DNA of 25,292 nucleotides from Candidatus Magasanikiibacteriota bacterium (lineage in GTDB: Bacteria > Patescibacteriota > Patescibacteriia > Magasanikbacterales > UBA10003), in contig DOQH01000007.1 in assembly GCA_003514455.1 (NCBI GenBank), positions 1 to 25,292 on the forward strand. Reading direction: 5' to 3'. Below the pieces are notes generated by a model that had not been told where the DNA came from, ran no database searches, and saw only the letters and a program-made list of their open reading frames with translations. Below are positions 15,263 to 23,600 of the stretch, piece by piece. The position numbers and the translations under genes were made by a program. The first letter of the stretch is position 1. Each line of letters begins with the position of its first letter.

Positions 15263-18200
15263 TTAAGGATTAGAAGCATCATTGGAAACAGACGCCGGCT
15301 CTGCCGAAGCTGATTCTACCACCGGCGCGATAACTTCAGACATTGGTTCTATTGGCGCAACAGGCGCTTCAACGGTTGAGGATGAGGACGGCTCTTCCGG
15401 AACGACTGGGGTAATTGGCGCGGGTTCAACGGCTTGAACTGGCTCCATAGCCGTCTCAACCGGAGCAATAGCCGCGGCCGGAACAGATTCCGTCTCTAAC
15501 ACAGACGCGTCTTCCACGCCAATAATCCAATAATCAAATGTCAAATCCCCTTCTGCCGGCTTACTCAAAGCAACTTCAAACATTCCTTCATCCTGTTTGG
15601 AAATCCACCAGAAAGCGTTCGGGTTGGAGCGGAAAGTAATAAATATCTTGGAAGTTGATGTTACTAGTTCATTTTCAACTAAAATTAAAGTTGAATTGTT
15701 TAATATAGTCGCTTCGCCGACGCTGGTTTGTTTGGCATCAGTTTTTTTCTTAACGACAAATTTTTTAGCTTGCACGCTGTCAGCTTTGATGTCTTTCGCG
15801 ACCAACAAACCGGTTTCGTCAATATACCATAAGTTGTCCGATGTGTTGACCGCGAGAATACCCGATAGAGTTTTACTGTCCACACTTAAATTGCCAGAGA
15901 GTGTGCCATCGTTATTTTCACTAACCGTCAGCTGTTCCAGCTCTTCTAAGCGTTTTTGCTGTTCCTGGATTACTTTGGTGAGCACGGCAGTGTAGTTCAT
16001 GTATTCAAAGCTCCACGGTTCACCGTCTTTTAAGTCTACTAATCGTCTATCAATGTCTTTGCTCCAGTCGGCAATAAAGCCGAAGTGTTTATCATTTTCC
16101 GAGACAGGGGAGATGTCTGTGAAAGTAATGGGTTTCAAAGCCATAATAATGTTGGTGGCCGTGTCTAAACTCAAATCTTGTACATCAGTTTTAAATTTTA
16201 AAGCCGAAGGGTTGCAGGCAGATGATCCGGCATTGGTGAGTTGGTTGTTGGAAGTGATACAAACGGCATTACCCACGATGTTGGTGGCGAGGGGGGCTTG
16301 TATGATAGTACCGGAGGTGGCAATGTTGCCGGTCATATCATTTACATAAAATGAACCAACACCTCTTGGCTCCGGGCCGGTAGGCATCACTCCTAACATT
16401 AATCCACTCGCACCTAACCCTGCTGAGACTCTCATAATTTCACTCGTGCCGCCTATGCCACTCAAAAATTTAATAGCGGCGTCATTGGTGGAATTGCTAG
16501 CCGATAAAATTAAATTGCCAACCGTGGAAGACACTGTTCCGCCGGAAGTATTGGTGAAAGCGAGCGTGCCGGAAGCGGAAACATTGCCAGAATTATCTAT
16601 TTTAAACAATCCTTCATTATAACCCGTATTGATACCAAAGACAGGCATGCCAGAAGCACTGATGTAAGCTCTTTCAGTCGTAAATGCTGCCGCACCAGTA
16701 TAAAATGAAATTATTTTTGCGCCTGCAATAGTTAAATTTGACATATTGCCAATTTTCAATCCTACTGCAGCCGCGCCATCGTTTGCGTTTCCTAACAAAC
16801 CTAATGATGTATCTCCACCTAATTCTGATATGGTATAAGTTTTGAACGCACCAGTGCTTGCCAGTGTTGCCACAGGTGAATCATTCGCTGAAAATTCAAA
16901 ACTTGCTCCAGTTGGCACATTGAAATGGAGTTGATTTGTGGCATCAACATCTCTACCCATTTGGTAGGAACCAGCTGTGATTGCTGTTCCGCCAATTAGG
17001 GTTAATAAACCACCAGCTGACCGAAGTGAACCTGACGCGCTCACATTCCCATTGCTATCAACATTAAACATGCCGCTATTATAACTACCAGTGCCTTGCC
17101 CCAAAGTCAGAGAACTGCCATTAAGAATGGAAGTGCTGGCTGTACCGCTTAAAGCATAAAGATTGCCGGTTGAAGTAACATTCCCAAAAGTCCGCAAAGA
17201 ACCGGAAGCAGAAACATTGCCGTTGAGAGAATCAGCAAATAGATATCCCTGATTAAAATTTGTCGCCACCCCCAAAGCCAATCCGCCACCACTGGTTATA
17301 CGCGCCACTTCTGTCGAGGCAGCACCATTCCAAGTTTTAAAAATTAAATTATTAGCACTCTCCAAAATTCTGACATTACCTGATTGCCAATCAAGTTGAG
17401 AGCCTGCAGTTAGGTAAATATTGCCGGCGACGCTTAGTTTATTAGAACCAACAGGGATAGTTCCTATCCCAACTCTATCTTGTGAATAATCCACCACCAA
17501 TGTGTTGGTGTCCACTACTAAACCGCCGGCGATAGTGGTGGTAACTGCCACGCCGGTAAAATTAACCGCCCCCACGATATTTAACGTTCCCGACGCGCTC
17601 ACATTTCCATTACTATCAACATTAAACATTCCGGAATTGTAAGCAGTGCCTTGTCCCAAAGTTAGAGAACTGCCATTCAAGATAGATGTGCTGGCCGTGC
17701 CGGTCAAAGCGTAAAGATTGCCGGTTGATGTAACATTTCCAAAAGTCCGCAAAGAACCGGAGGCGGAGACATTGCCGGAATTGTCAATTTTGAATCTTCC
17801 ATCAGCATAGCCAAGTGTTGATGAAACCGCAAATGTCGCGCCGCCATTTAAATCAATATAAGCTCTTTCGCCAACACTGGAAAAGTTATCATTATAAAAT
17901 CCAACTATTTTAGCTCCGGTAGTATTTAGAGCCGTTGTAGCTCCGAGCTTGACTCCATAAGATGTGGCACCGTCTGCCATATTTCCTCTTAATCGCAAAC
18001 CATTGGAACTGCCATATTCTCTTATTGTGTCAACCAATGCATTCGCTCCATAAGTAGCAGAACCAGTAATATTAAAAGATGCGCCTGTGAATATGCCGGT
18101 TGTGCCGAGCGTGCCAACAGCCGTATCATTAACAGACCATTCATAAGCGGCGCCTGTAGGTACATTGAAATGCATCTGGTTGGTCGCATCCGCGTCTCTG

Positions 18201-20365
18201 CCCATTTGGTAGGAACCGGCTGTGATTGCTGTCCCGCCGGTCAGAGTTAATAAACCGCCGGCTGATTGAAGTGAACCAGACGTGTTCACATTACCATTAG
18301 CGCCATCCACATAAAAATACCCTTGATTGTAATTACTCGCCTGTCCGACAGTCAACGAGTTTTGTGTAAGAGTAGAAGTAACATTGCCCGCGGAAACATT
18401 CAGACCGGTGCCAAAATATCCATTGCGCCAGAATAGAGATTGAGTTCCAAAATCAAACAAACCGGTATGGCTCGGACTAATGTGTCCTCCGGCTATTATT
18501 GCTCCGGTTGTTCCGTTGCCGACTGCTAAAGAATACGAGGTGCCTGCGGCAGTGGAAGTCGCGACATAAGTATTATTGCCATTAACAAACAAATTATCCG
18601 TGCCAGCGGCTGTGCCGACCAAGAGAGTGGAGGAGGCGCGAATATTATTAACAACATTTAAAGAATCAGTATTTAATGAATTGGAAAAAGTGGATGAAGC
18701 GCTGGAAATTAATCCGCCGGAAGCGTAGATTATCCCTGTTGAGGTAACATTTCCAAAAGTCCGCAAAGAGCCGGAAGCGGAGGTATTGCCGGAGGAGTCA
18801 ACATTAAAATATCCTTGGTTATAATTATTCGCCTGTCCTAAAGTTAAAGAATTATTCAATAATGTGGAAGTGGTAGAACCATCTGCCACAAGCAAGCCGC
18901 TTTGAAAATTTCCATAACGCCATTGAGTTGAAGAAGAACCAACATCATAAAGATTATCAGAGGCAGGATTAAGATGACCGCTCATTGAAATACCCCCCGA
19001 AGAAGTGATAGTTCCGGAAGCGGAGACATTGCCGGAGGAGTCAACATAGAATTTCCCTAAAGCATTGGAGGAATCAGCCGCGATGTAAAAACTATTTTTT
19101 GCCAATGAAGATGTGGTGGAACCGTCAGAGATATTTAAAGTGGAAAGACGGCCGTTAACAGTGATGGTGTCGCCGACTGCGTCACCCAAGGTGGTGTTGC
19201 CATTGACAGTCAAGTCGCTGTTCAAGGTGGCGACTCCGCTGAAAGTTGTCGCGCCTGTGATAGCGGCTGTACCATTGACTGTCAAAGAACCATTGGACGA
19301 AGCGGTGCCGATTGTCAAAACGCTCGCGACCGTGGCGTTTTGGCCGACTGTCAAATCCTTACCAACTGAAAACTGTTCTGAAACGCCGCCGTAGTTTCCG
19401 GAAATACTGGTGCGAGTTTCGTAATTTCCACTGGAAGAATTATAAACAACCAACGGAGATGACCCGCCGGAAGAATAATTATTCACTACCGTCTGCTTGA
19501 AACCTTTGACTTCCGCGCCGGTGAAATCCACAGTGCCAATAATTTTTATTCCTTTTAATGTCGCGATACCTGTCGCGGCGTCAATCACCGCGTCATCGCC
19601 GACAGACACATTGCCATTTGATTTGATAGTTTCAAAAATGGAACCGCCGGAAACGGACGAGGCCTTGGCGATAGCGGCAACAAACGGTTGAATACTTTCT
19701 TGATTCGCTTTGTTGGAGTAGATTATTATTTCTTTTGACGCGGCTGGCGCGGGCGCTTTTTTGTTTTTTTCTGACTGGACTGCAATTGGCGCTGACGCCA
19801 CCACATTCTCTTTCACTTCTAATTTTTGAGTATCTTTTTTTGCCGTTGGTTTAGGTACGACGACTTTCGCATTATTTTTCTTTGGCAAAATATTTATTAC
19901 CGTCTCCGCCGCTTTATCCGTCCCCTGTTTCACTTTACCAAGCGTCGCGTCATATCCTTTAGAAACTTGATTTCCCAAATCACCAACTGTTTGTCCAAAA
20001 TTTTTAATACCACCCAAAAACGCACCGCTTGCTTGCGATGTATTTTTTACAACCATTCCGACAGCTTCTCCGAGTCCATCGCCGACTTTCTGCCAAACTT
20101 CCAGTGCGCTTCCGCCAAGCTGACTTGATGTTTCTCCTAAACCACTGCCAATATCTTGCAAAACCTTTACCGCGTTTGTTCCAATCTGGTCGGTTGCTTC
20201 TCCCAATGTTTTTCCGCCTTCGGAAAGATAAGAATTGGCCTGATCAAAAAATCCGGCCCGCGCTGGCGCGTAGCTTGAAAAAAAGAAAACCGCGAATAAA
20301 ATCAAAAATACCCCTACTTTTATTATTGAGCTCTTAAAATTTTTATCCCCCATATTTGGGCTCAT
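15263..20365 (-). CDS. Giant secreted repeat protein with phage tail-fibre-like Peptidase_S74 domain
   Basis: A 1700-aa exported protein, not assigned to a named gene. Residues ~11-37 form a signal peptide ending ARA. Residues 38-160 are Gly/Ala/Gln-rich and amphipathic ('LGEATDQIGTNAVKVLQDIG'). A Lys/Pro/Ala linker follows. From ~230 to ~1370 it is a beta-rich repetitive shaft of Gly/Ser/Thr/Asn units such as VDSSGNVSASGSLRTFGNVT, resembling trimeric phage fibre stalks. A Peptidase_S74 (intramolecular chaperone) domain begins near 1385 with NPSALKFKTDV. Its S1387 and K1392 fit the S-x4-K dyad used for self-cleavage in endosialidase-type fibres. 'HFGFIADWS' and a coiled coil (VIQEQQKRLEELEQL, ~1480) also belong to it. 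Unlike phage fibres, ~210 residues follow: a small beta domain, then a Pro/Ala/Val/Glu tail. Proposed role, by inference: a trimeric surface fibre for attachment. Confidence 0.8.
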   Translation of the reverse strand: MSPNMGDKNFKSSIIKVGVFLILFAVFFFSSYAPARAGFFDQANSYLSEGGKTLGEATDQIGTNAVKVLQDIGSGLGETSSQLGGSALEVWQKVGDGLGEAVGMVVKNTSQASGAFLGGIKNFGQTVGDLGNQVSKGYDATLGKVKQGTDKAAETVINILPKKNNAKVVVPKPTAKKDTQKLEVKENVVASAPIAVQSEKNKKAPAPAASKEIIIYSNKANQESIQPFVAAIAKASSVSGGSIFETIKSNGNVSVGDDAVIDAATGIATLKGIKIIGTVDFTGAEVKGFKQTVVNNYSSGGSSPLVVYNSSSGNYETRTSISGNYGGVSEQFSVGKDLTVGQNATVASVLTIGTASSNGSLTVNGTAAITGATTFSGVATLNSDLTVNGNTTLGDAVGDTITVNGRLSTLNISDGSTTSSLAKNSFYIAADSSNALGKFYVDSSGNVSASGTITSSGGISMSGHLNPASDNLYDVGSSSTQWRYGNFQSGLLVADGSTTSTLLNNSLTLGQANNYNQGYFNVDSSGNTSASGSLRTFGNVTSTGIIYASGGLISSASSTFSNSLNTDSLNVVNNIRASSTLLVGTAAGTDNLFVNGNNTYVATSTAAGTSYSLAVGNGTTGAIIAGGHISPSHTGLFDFGTQSLFWRNGYFGTGLNVSAGNVTSTLTQNSLTVGQASNYNQGYFYVDGANGNVNTSGSLQSAGGLLTLTGGTAITAGSYQMGRDADATNQMHFNVPTGAAYEWSVNDTAVGTLGTTGIFTGASFNITGSATYGANALVDTIREYGSSNGLRLRGNMADGATSYGVKLGATTALNTTGAKIVGFYNDNFSSVGERAYIDLNGGATFAVSSTLGYADGRFKIDNSGNVSASGSLRTFGNVTSTGNLYALTGTASTSILNGSSLTLGQGTAYNSGMFNVDSNGNVSASGTLNIVGAVNFTGVAVTTTIAGGLVVDTNTLVVDYSQDRVGIGTIPVGSNKLSVAGNIYLTAGSQLDWQSGNVRILESANNLIFKTWNGAASTEVARITSGGGLALGVATNFNQGYLFADSLNGNVSASGSLRTFGNVTSTGNLYALSGTASTSILNGSSLTLGQGTGSYNSGMFNVDSNGNVSASGSLRSAGGLLTLIGGTAITAGSYQMGRDVDATNQLHFNVPTGASFEFSANDSPVATLASTGAFKTYTISELGGDTSLGLLGNANDGAAAVGLKIGNMSNLTIAGAKIISFYTGAAAFTTERAYISASGMPVFGINTGYNEGLFKIDNSGNVSASGTLAFTNTSGGTVSSTVGNLILSASNSTNDAAIKFLSGIGGTSEIMRVSAGLGASGLMLGVMPTGPEPRGVGSFYVNDMTGNIATSGTIIQAPLATNIVGNAVCITSNNQLTNAGSSACNPSALKFKTDVQDLSLDTATNIIMALKPITFTDISPVSENDKHFGFIADWSKDIDRRLVDLKDGEPWSFEYMNYTAVLTKVIQEQQKRLEELEQLTVSENNDGTLSGNLSVDSKTLSGILAVNTSDNLWYIDETGLLVAKDIKADSVQAKKFVVKKKTDAKQTSVGEATILNNSTLILVENELVTSTSKIFITFRSNPNAFWWISKQDEGMFEVALSKPAEGDLTFDYWIIGVEDASVLETESVPAAAIAPVETAMEPVQAVEPAPITPVVPEEPSSSSTVEAPVAPIEPMSEVIAPVVESASAEPASVSNDASNP
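16917..17020 (-). repeat. Intragenic direct repeat R2, copy A
   Basis: 104 nt matching 18162-18265 in the fibre gene. It encodes the block SAGGLLTLIGGTAITAGSYQ followed by MGRDVDATNQLHFNVPTGA. It lies directly beside R1 copy A, so R2-R1 forms a composite block. Confidence 0.75.
17034..17221 (-). repeat. Intragenic direct repeat R1, copy A
   Basis: About 188 nt of the giant fibre gene closely match 17592-17776. Both encode the same shaft module (GNVSASG..., 'FGNVTSTGNLYALSGTASTS', SSLTLGQG, YNSGMFNVDSNGNVSASG). This copy is one codon longer (GTGSYNSG against GTAYNSG). Most differences are at third codon positions, so the protein module is kept while the DNA drifts. Confidence 0.8.
17592..17776 (-). 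repeat. Intragenic direct repeat R1, copy B
   Basis: About 185 nt matching 17034-17221, displaced by ~556 nt within the fibre gene. A shorter third copy (around 18738-18790) keeps only the FGNVTSTG core. The spacing suggests duplication of a larger multi-module block. Confidence 0.8.
18162..18265 (-). repeat. Intragenic direct repeat R2, copy B
   Basis: 104 nt matching 16917-17020 without a length change, about 1.25 kb away. The encoded block differs only at a few residues (TGG for IGG, DAD for DVD, M for L). The neighbouring non-repeat segments each encode a similar 'IREYGSSNGLRLRGNMADGA'-like module, so the duplicated unit is larger than the DNA match. Confidence 0.75.
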
Positions 20366-20393
20366 TTTCCCTATTTATTTTAACGATGTTTAT

Positions 20394-20402
20394 ATTATAC
20401 CA
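20394..20402 (-). promoter_or_regulatory. Extended -10 promoter of the fibre gene
   Basis: The minus strand reads TGG-TATAAT (20402-20394), a perfect -10 with a TGn extension. At the 17-nt position upstream the -35 is poor (TAGGAA), which an extended -10 tolerates. The predicted start near 20387 gives a leader of about 22 nt to the ATG at 20365, with GGG only 3 nt before the ATG. No hairpin terminator was seen between the upstream ATPase gene and this promoter. Confidence 0.65.
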
Positions 20403-20450
20403 CAAAAAATATCTTTTTCCTAAAAAATCCAATAGTTATCCACAGTTTCC

Positions 20451-22190
20451 TCAATTATCAAAAACAATATTTTGACCCGGCTTGATTACTCGCTCGACCG
20501 CGGGCGGTTTTACCGGAAATATGTCATTTTTTTCAATTATCTTTTCCGCTTTTGGCAATTCATCTTTTTTCTTTTCCATTACCTGCGCCGGTTGTTGTTT
20601 TTTTTCTATCGGCATTTTCTCCTCCTGATGTTTTTTATTCATCATTATTTTATAACACTCCGGGCAATACACCGGCCGCGAACCATCCGGCTCAAAAGGC
20701 GCGTCAGTGTCTTTGTTGCAATTGCCACACACTGCCGGATACCGTTTGCCGCCGCGAGGGCTTTTCTTTTCCGTCATGCCGGCTGCCGAAACGCGCGGAC
20801 TGACAGAAATGTTCGGTCGCGGCGTAGCATTAAACGCGGACGGCGAAGAAATTACAACTCCCCCATTAACACTCTCTTCTTCACCGCCCTCCAATCCGCT
20901 CCAGCGCATAATTTTGTCTTCAATCGCTTCTCGCGGCTTGGCATAGCGTTCGCGCGAAACGCGAATCACTTTATCTAAATTTCCAGTCACTTCAAAAGCC
21001 GGTAAAAATGTTTGAGCACTAAAAGGAGTCGAAGCCACGCCGTCAATCATCAGTTTCATGTAAGCGTTATATTTTCCTAAATTTACCAAATCCTCTTCAG
21101 TAAAATCCGGCGCGAATTCCTTGGCCAAAAATTCCGCGTCTTCGGCACCCACGCGAAAGCACACTATCGTGCCAACATTGCCAAAAACCGCCGGGGCGAC
21201 TTTTTCATCCAACTGTTCAATATATTGATGCGCCAAAATCAAATCCAAATGATATTTACGCGCCTCGGACAAAATATTGGCAAACGACTCGGTCGCGAAA
21301 TTTTGAAATTCATCAACAAACATATAAAAATCATTGCGCTCGTCTTCAGGAATATCCACTCGCTCCATGGCGGCCAACTGGATTTTCGTGATGAGCATAC
21401 CACCCAGCAAACGCGATGAATCCTCGCCCAGCCGCCCTTTGGAAAGATTCATTATCAGAATTTTTTTATTATCCATAATATCACGGATGTTGATTGTGGA
21501 TTTTACCTGCGCCACGATATTGCGAATAATTGAAGAAGAAAGAAACTGGCCGACTTTGTTTTGAATCGGAGCGATGGCCTCTGTTGCGAATCTTTCGGAA
21601 TAACGCGCGTATTCATCAACCCAAAATGTTTTGACAACCGGATTTTGAATTTGAGCGATTACCCGTTTGCGATATTCCTTATCAACAAGCAAGCGATTAA
21701 TGCCAAGCAAAGTGCTGTTGGGATAATCCAAAAGCGCTAATAAGCAATTATTTAAAATATATTCCATGCGCGGGCTCCAAACATCCGGCCAAATTTTCTT
21801 AAAAACACCCATAAGACCCGAAGCCACCAAATGCTTGTGCCGTGGGTCAATGGTTTCCAACACATTAAATCCGATTGGAAAATCAATATCAGCCGGATTA
21901 AAATAAATAATATCGTTGAGGCGATTTGCAGGAACATAATTTAAAATTTTCTCGGCAAAATCACCATGCGGATCCACCAACCCAACTCCATGACCATTGT
22001 AAATGTCAGAAAGCACCATCTGTTCCATCATATTGGTCTTTCCCATACCTGTTTTTCCGATTATATACATGTGCCTGCGGCGATCATCTATTTTAATGCC
22101 AAAACGCCGACCTTGGCCGCGAAAGCTGGTTTCAGCGAAAAAAGTAATGTCAGATGGTGGCTTGAGTTGTGGTTTTGTTTCTTCCTCCAT
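20451..22190 (-). CDS. TraG/VirD4-HerA-like P-loop ATPase with C-terminal zinc ribbon
   Basis: A 579-aa cytoplasmic ATPase of the FtsK-HerA superfamily, related to type IV secretion coupling proteins. Walker A is GKTGMGKT (45-52), in the context 'DDRRRHMYIIGKTGMGKTN', and is followed by 'GVGLVDPHGDFAEKIL'. Walker B is 'FYMFVDEFQNF' with D293-E294. A TraG_D_C-like segment follows ('SEARKYHLDLILAHQYIEQL', then VFGNVGTIVCFRVG). It has no membrane helices of its own. A Ser/Pro linker leads to a zinc ribbon (C488, C491, C509, C512) and a long Lys/Pro/Glu tail. It starts 3 nt after the 467-aa membrane protein, which probably supplies its anchor. No VirB-type pore genes or relaxase are present here, so conjugation is not supported. 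DNA or protein translocation across the envelope is the general inference. Confidence 0.85.
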   Translation of the reverse strand: MEEETKPQLKPPSDITFFAETSFRGQGRRFGIKIDDRRRHMYIIGKTGMGKTNMMEQMVLSDIYNGHGVGLVDPHGDFAEKILNYVPANRLNDIIYFNPADIDFPIGFNVLETIDPRHKHLVASGLMGVFKKIWPDVWSPRMEYILNNCLLALLDYPNSTLLGINRLLVDKEYRKRVIAQIQNPVVKTFWVDEYARYSERFATEAIAPIQNKVGQFLSSSIIRNIVAQVKSTINIRDIMDNKKILIMNLSKGRLGEDSSRLLGGMLITKIQLAAMERVDIPEDERNDFYMFVDEFQNFATESFANILSEARKYHLDLILAHQYIEQLDEKVAPAVFGNVGTIVCFRVGAEDAEFLAKEFAPDFTEEDLVNLGKYNAYMKLMIDGVASTPFSAQTFLPAFEVTGNLDKVIRVSRERYAKPREAIEDKIMRWSGLEGGEEESVNGGVVISSPSAFNATPRPNISVSPRVSAAGMTEKKSPRGGKRYPAVCGNCNKDTDAPFEPDGSRPVYCPECYKIMMNKKHQEEKMPIEKKQQPAQVMEKKKDELPKAEKIIEKNDIFPVKPPAVERVIKPGQNIVFDN

Positions 22191-22193
22191 AAA

Positions 22194-23597
22194 TTATATT
22201 GGCAAATTCTGCGGCGGGGCGCCTTTGACTTTTTTCTCCACCGGCCTTAACAAGCCGCCTTCTCTTTCAATCGGGAGAGCTGCCGGTGGCTGACCGCGCT
22301 TGGCTCCGGTGCCGGCTACCATAGGCGCTTTAACAGTGAGCATTGGGAAATGCCACAAAGAAGCCAGCTCTTCAATATTCATAATATATTCCATCGCGCC
22401 TTTCCAACGACTGCGAGCTTTGTAAGCATTGACCAAACGAGTGCAGCGCCAATCATTACGCGTATTTACCATAAAATAATGAACATGCGTGCCAATAGAG
22501 GCAAATTCCGGCTTTAGGCCATTCATATCCTCTACATTATATTGTTTGAACGCGCCGGTGACTCCATAACTGGTTTTAGCGCGATTATAAACATCTTTTT
22601 TAGCCAAATAAATCCAGCGGATTTTGGTCGCGAAACAAATTTTGCTAATTTTGGTTTCCACTTTTTCAATATTTACCTTAAACCCGGGCGGCAAATGCAA
22701 CATCAAAGACGGCGGGTCATCTTTTTTATTCATCACCTCTTCCGCTCCAACAGCGTATCCGGCAACTGCCTCAACAGTGGTATCCAAAATCTGCCCTGGC
22801 AAACTGCCGAGCTTACTAATAATGGAATCCTTACTTTTAACCTTTGCTCCAATCATTTTTTTAACCACGGCCTCGCCATGTTCTTTCCAATTGTTCCATT
22901 TGTTGCTGATGGGTTTGACTAAAATTTGCAAGCCGGTAAATTCCCCTTTGCCAACTCTGCTAAATGTTTCCAAAAGAGCTGCAATCGGATCTTTAAAAAT
23001 ATCTTCGGCAGCGGTGTGTTCAAAATCTTTGTAAGTGCGAATCGGATAACTTTGCTCCGGATTTGTAAGAACATATTCAGTGCCGAAAAGTTTATAGTCT
23101 TTATTAGGAAAATGCGATGGAAAATCCTTGGTATAGTCCTCAATTTCCGTAATTTCCGCTTCAGGATATTGGGCATAAATAGATGCCTCGACCAAATCAC
23201 GATATTTTTTAACAGTGCGAATTATAAATTGAATATATCCCTCAATGCTCACAATTTCAAATGAAAACCAAGCCGGCATAAAGCCGGCCAAAAATTGCTC
23301 TTCCAAATCAGGTGTTTTGTGCGCGCCTGCCAGATGCGCGAAAATTTGCTCCACTGCTTTTGGCGTTTGTTCATTGCCTTTGGGAATGTCAACCGCGAGC
23401 AGAATCCATGGCAATTGTCCCAGATACGCGCCAGTGCGGGAAAGGTGATAAAACGGCCAGAACGATTTAAAAACAATAAAAAATAAAACCAACCAGCCGC
23501 CGTGTATAAACAAATAAATATAAACATCTGTCGGCGGTGCGACAGTAATGAAATTTAAAAACCAATCAATATAGCTCCAATCAAAATTAATCTGCAT
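22194..23597 (-). CDS. Membrane-anchored protein paired with the TraG/HerA-like ATPase
   Basis: A 467-aa protein of no named family that I can assign. A hydrophobic N terminus (about 8-21) and one clear transmembrane helix (about 25-47) are followed by a large, apparently cytoplasmic alpha/beta part. The segment near 395-415 reads 'MEYIMNIEELASLWHFP'. From memory, fused bacterial TraG-like proteins show a similar EELA-x-LWH-x-P motif just before their P-loop domain. Here the protein ends about 50 residues later in a Pro/Gly/Lys linker, and the ATPase gene begins 3 nt on. The two genes look like a split version of one membrane-anchored ATPase. It starts 3 nt after the small membrane protein. 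No Shine-Dalgarno was found. Confidence 0.7.
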   Translation of the reverse strand: MQINFDWSYIDWFLNFITVAPPTDVYIYLFIHGGWLVLFFIVFKSFWPFYHLSRTGAYLGQLPWILLAVDIPKGNEQTPKAVEQIFAHLAGAHKTPDLEEQFLAGFMPAWFSFEIVSIEGYIQFIIRTVKKYRDLVEASIYAQYPEAEITEIEDYTKDFPSHFPNKDYKLFGTEYVLTNPEQSYPIRTYKDFEHTAAEDIFKDPIAALLETFSRVGKGEFTGLQILVKPISNKWNNWKEHGEAVVKKMIGAKVKSKDSIISKLGSLPGQILDTTVEAVAGYAVGAEEVMNKKDDPPSLMLHLPPGFKVNIEKVETKISKICFATKIRWIYLAKKDVYNRAKTSYGVTGAFKQYNVEDMNGLKPEFASIGTHVHYFMVNTRNDWRCTRLVNAYKARSRWKGAMEYIMNIEELASLWHFPMLTVKAPMVAGTGAKRGQPPAALPIEREGGLLRPVEKKVKGAPPQNLPI

Positions 23598-23600
23598 AAA

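Noticed and set aside
15597..20337. Plus-strand ORFs antisense to the fibre and other genes
   Set aside because: They lack ribosome sites, family similarity and sensible composition. They are shadows of long minus-strand genes.
15263..20365. Repeats of the fibre gene as a CRISPR array or mobile element
   Set aside because: The repeats are in one continuous reading frame with codon-position drift, and have no regular spacers or transposase.
20436..20444. TTATCCACA, a perfect DnaA box, upstream of the fibre gene
   Set aside because: A single box. Two other TTATNCACA matches lie inside the GT-C coding region (4758-4766 and 5440-5448), so it is likely chance. There is no box cluster, dnaA/dnaN or A/T-rich unwinding element.
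20451..23597. Integrated conjugative element or prophage
   Set aside because: A TraG-like ATPase and a phage-like fibre are present, but no relaxase, integrase, terminase, capsid, att repeats or tRNA boundary. Gene packing matches the surrounding core genes.
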